Source: DAIPHL01 sp036771375 (lineage in GTDB: Bacteria > Synergistota > Synergistia > Synergistales > Synergistaceae). From it: a DNA stretch of 5,777 nucleotides. The stretch covers positions 1 to 5,777 of the forward strand of contig DAIPHL010000135.1 of the NCBI GenBank assembly GCA_036771375.1. The letters are read 5' to 3'. Under the pieces are notes generated by a model. That model made no database searches. It saw nothing but the letters and a program-made list of their open reading frames with translations, and was not told where the DNA came from. The position numbers were made by a program, and so were the translations under genes. Shown here in pieces: positions 5,675 to 5,777 of the stretch (positions are counted from its first letter, which is position 1; the number at the start of each line of letters is the position of its first letter).

Positions 5675-5777
5675 TCAGGCCTCCAGACGATCGCAGACAA
5701 TCCGGGAAAAGAACGCCTCCGCTTCCTTCGCATCTTCGGAGAAGGAGGCTCTTCCCATCATTCCGTACGCGCCGACC
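5675..5777 (-). CDS. C-terminal end of an unidentified protein (5' part beyond window)
   Basis: On the minus strand an open frame enters from the right edge and ends at TGA (5677-5675), giving 33 codons. The visible tail begins VGAYGMMGRASFSED and ends RIVCDRLEA. Its composition is protein-like, with an amphipathic helix rich in Ala and Glu near the end, and third codon positions are mostly G or C, as in the neighbours. A second minus frame and one plus frame are also open here but give less protein-like, Arg/Ser-rich products. I do not recognise the family. The Gly-x-x-Gly...RAS...E pattern is faintly like the tail of creatininase-type amidohydrolases, but that is too weak to use. The gene converges on the operon at 2683-5194. 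Confidence 0.55.
   Translation of the reverse strand, partial: VGAYGMMGRASFSEDAKEAEAFFSRIVCDRLEA

Noticed and set aside
5574..5777. Plus-strand open frame from ATG at 5574 to the right edge
   Set aside because: No ribosome site, and the opposite strand gives a more protein-like, properly terminated C-terminus. It is probably its shadow.

Overview
This window reads as ordinary bacterial chromosome, moderately GC-rich (by eye a little over half G+C). It holds one gene cut by the left edge, four complete genes, an apparently non-coding stretch of about 480 bases, and probably the 3' end of a gene cut by the right edge. I see no insertion sequence, phage gene, CRISPR array, rRNA or tRNA. The combination of a DegS/DegU-type two-component pair, a TtcA-family PP-loop protein of the type with a single Cys in its second motif, and a stand-alone PEP/pyruvate-binding protein suggests an anaerobic bacterium. 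Synergistota or a relative is my guess; it rests on gene style only and is weak.

Left block (1-801, plus): the C-terminal ATPase half of the chromosome condensation protein SMC. It converges, with only 7 bases between stop codons, on a minus-strand pair (809-2610): a soluble DegS-like histidine kinase followed by a NarL/DegU-like response regulator. The kinase stop and regulator start share one base (TGATG), so the two are almost certainly co-transcribed and translationally coupled.

Middle (2611-2682): a 72-base divergent promoter region between the kinase gene and the plus-strand operon. It has a perfect TATAAT box pointing toward the kinase and a 10-base palindrome between the kinase ribosome site and its start.

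Right block (2683-5194, plus): two genes overlapping by 14 bases. The first is a TtcA-family PP-loop ATPase with the SGGKDS motif and iron-sulfur cysteines, probably a tRNA thiolation enzyme. The second is a 582-residue protein with the ATP-binding (PEP/pyruvate-binding) fold of PEP synthase and pyruvate phosphate dikinase. It lacks the phosphohistidine and PEP-barrel domains and ends in a separate conserved domain of unknown role. Its usual ATP-contacting arginine appears to be tryptophan. This tightly coupled pair is the most interesting part of the window, because neither the substrate of the second protein nor the reason for its pairing with a tRNA thiolase is obvious.

Tail (5195-5777): a possible terminator, two further hairpins, alternating G- and C-runs and an 8-base tandem duplication, then on the minus strand the likely last 33 codons of an unidentified gene.
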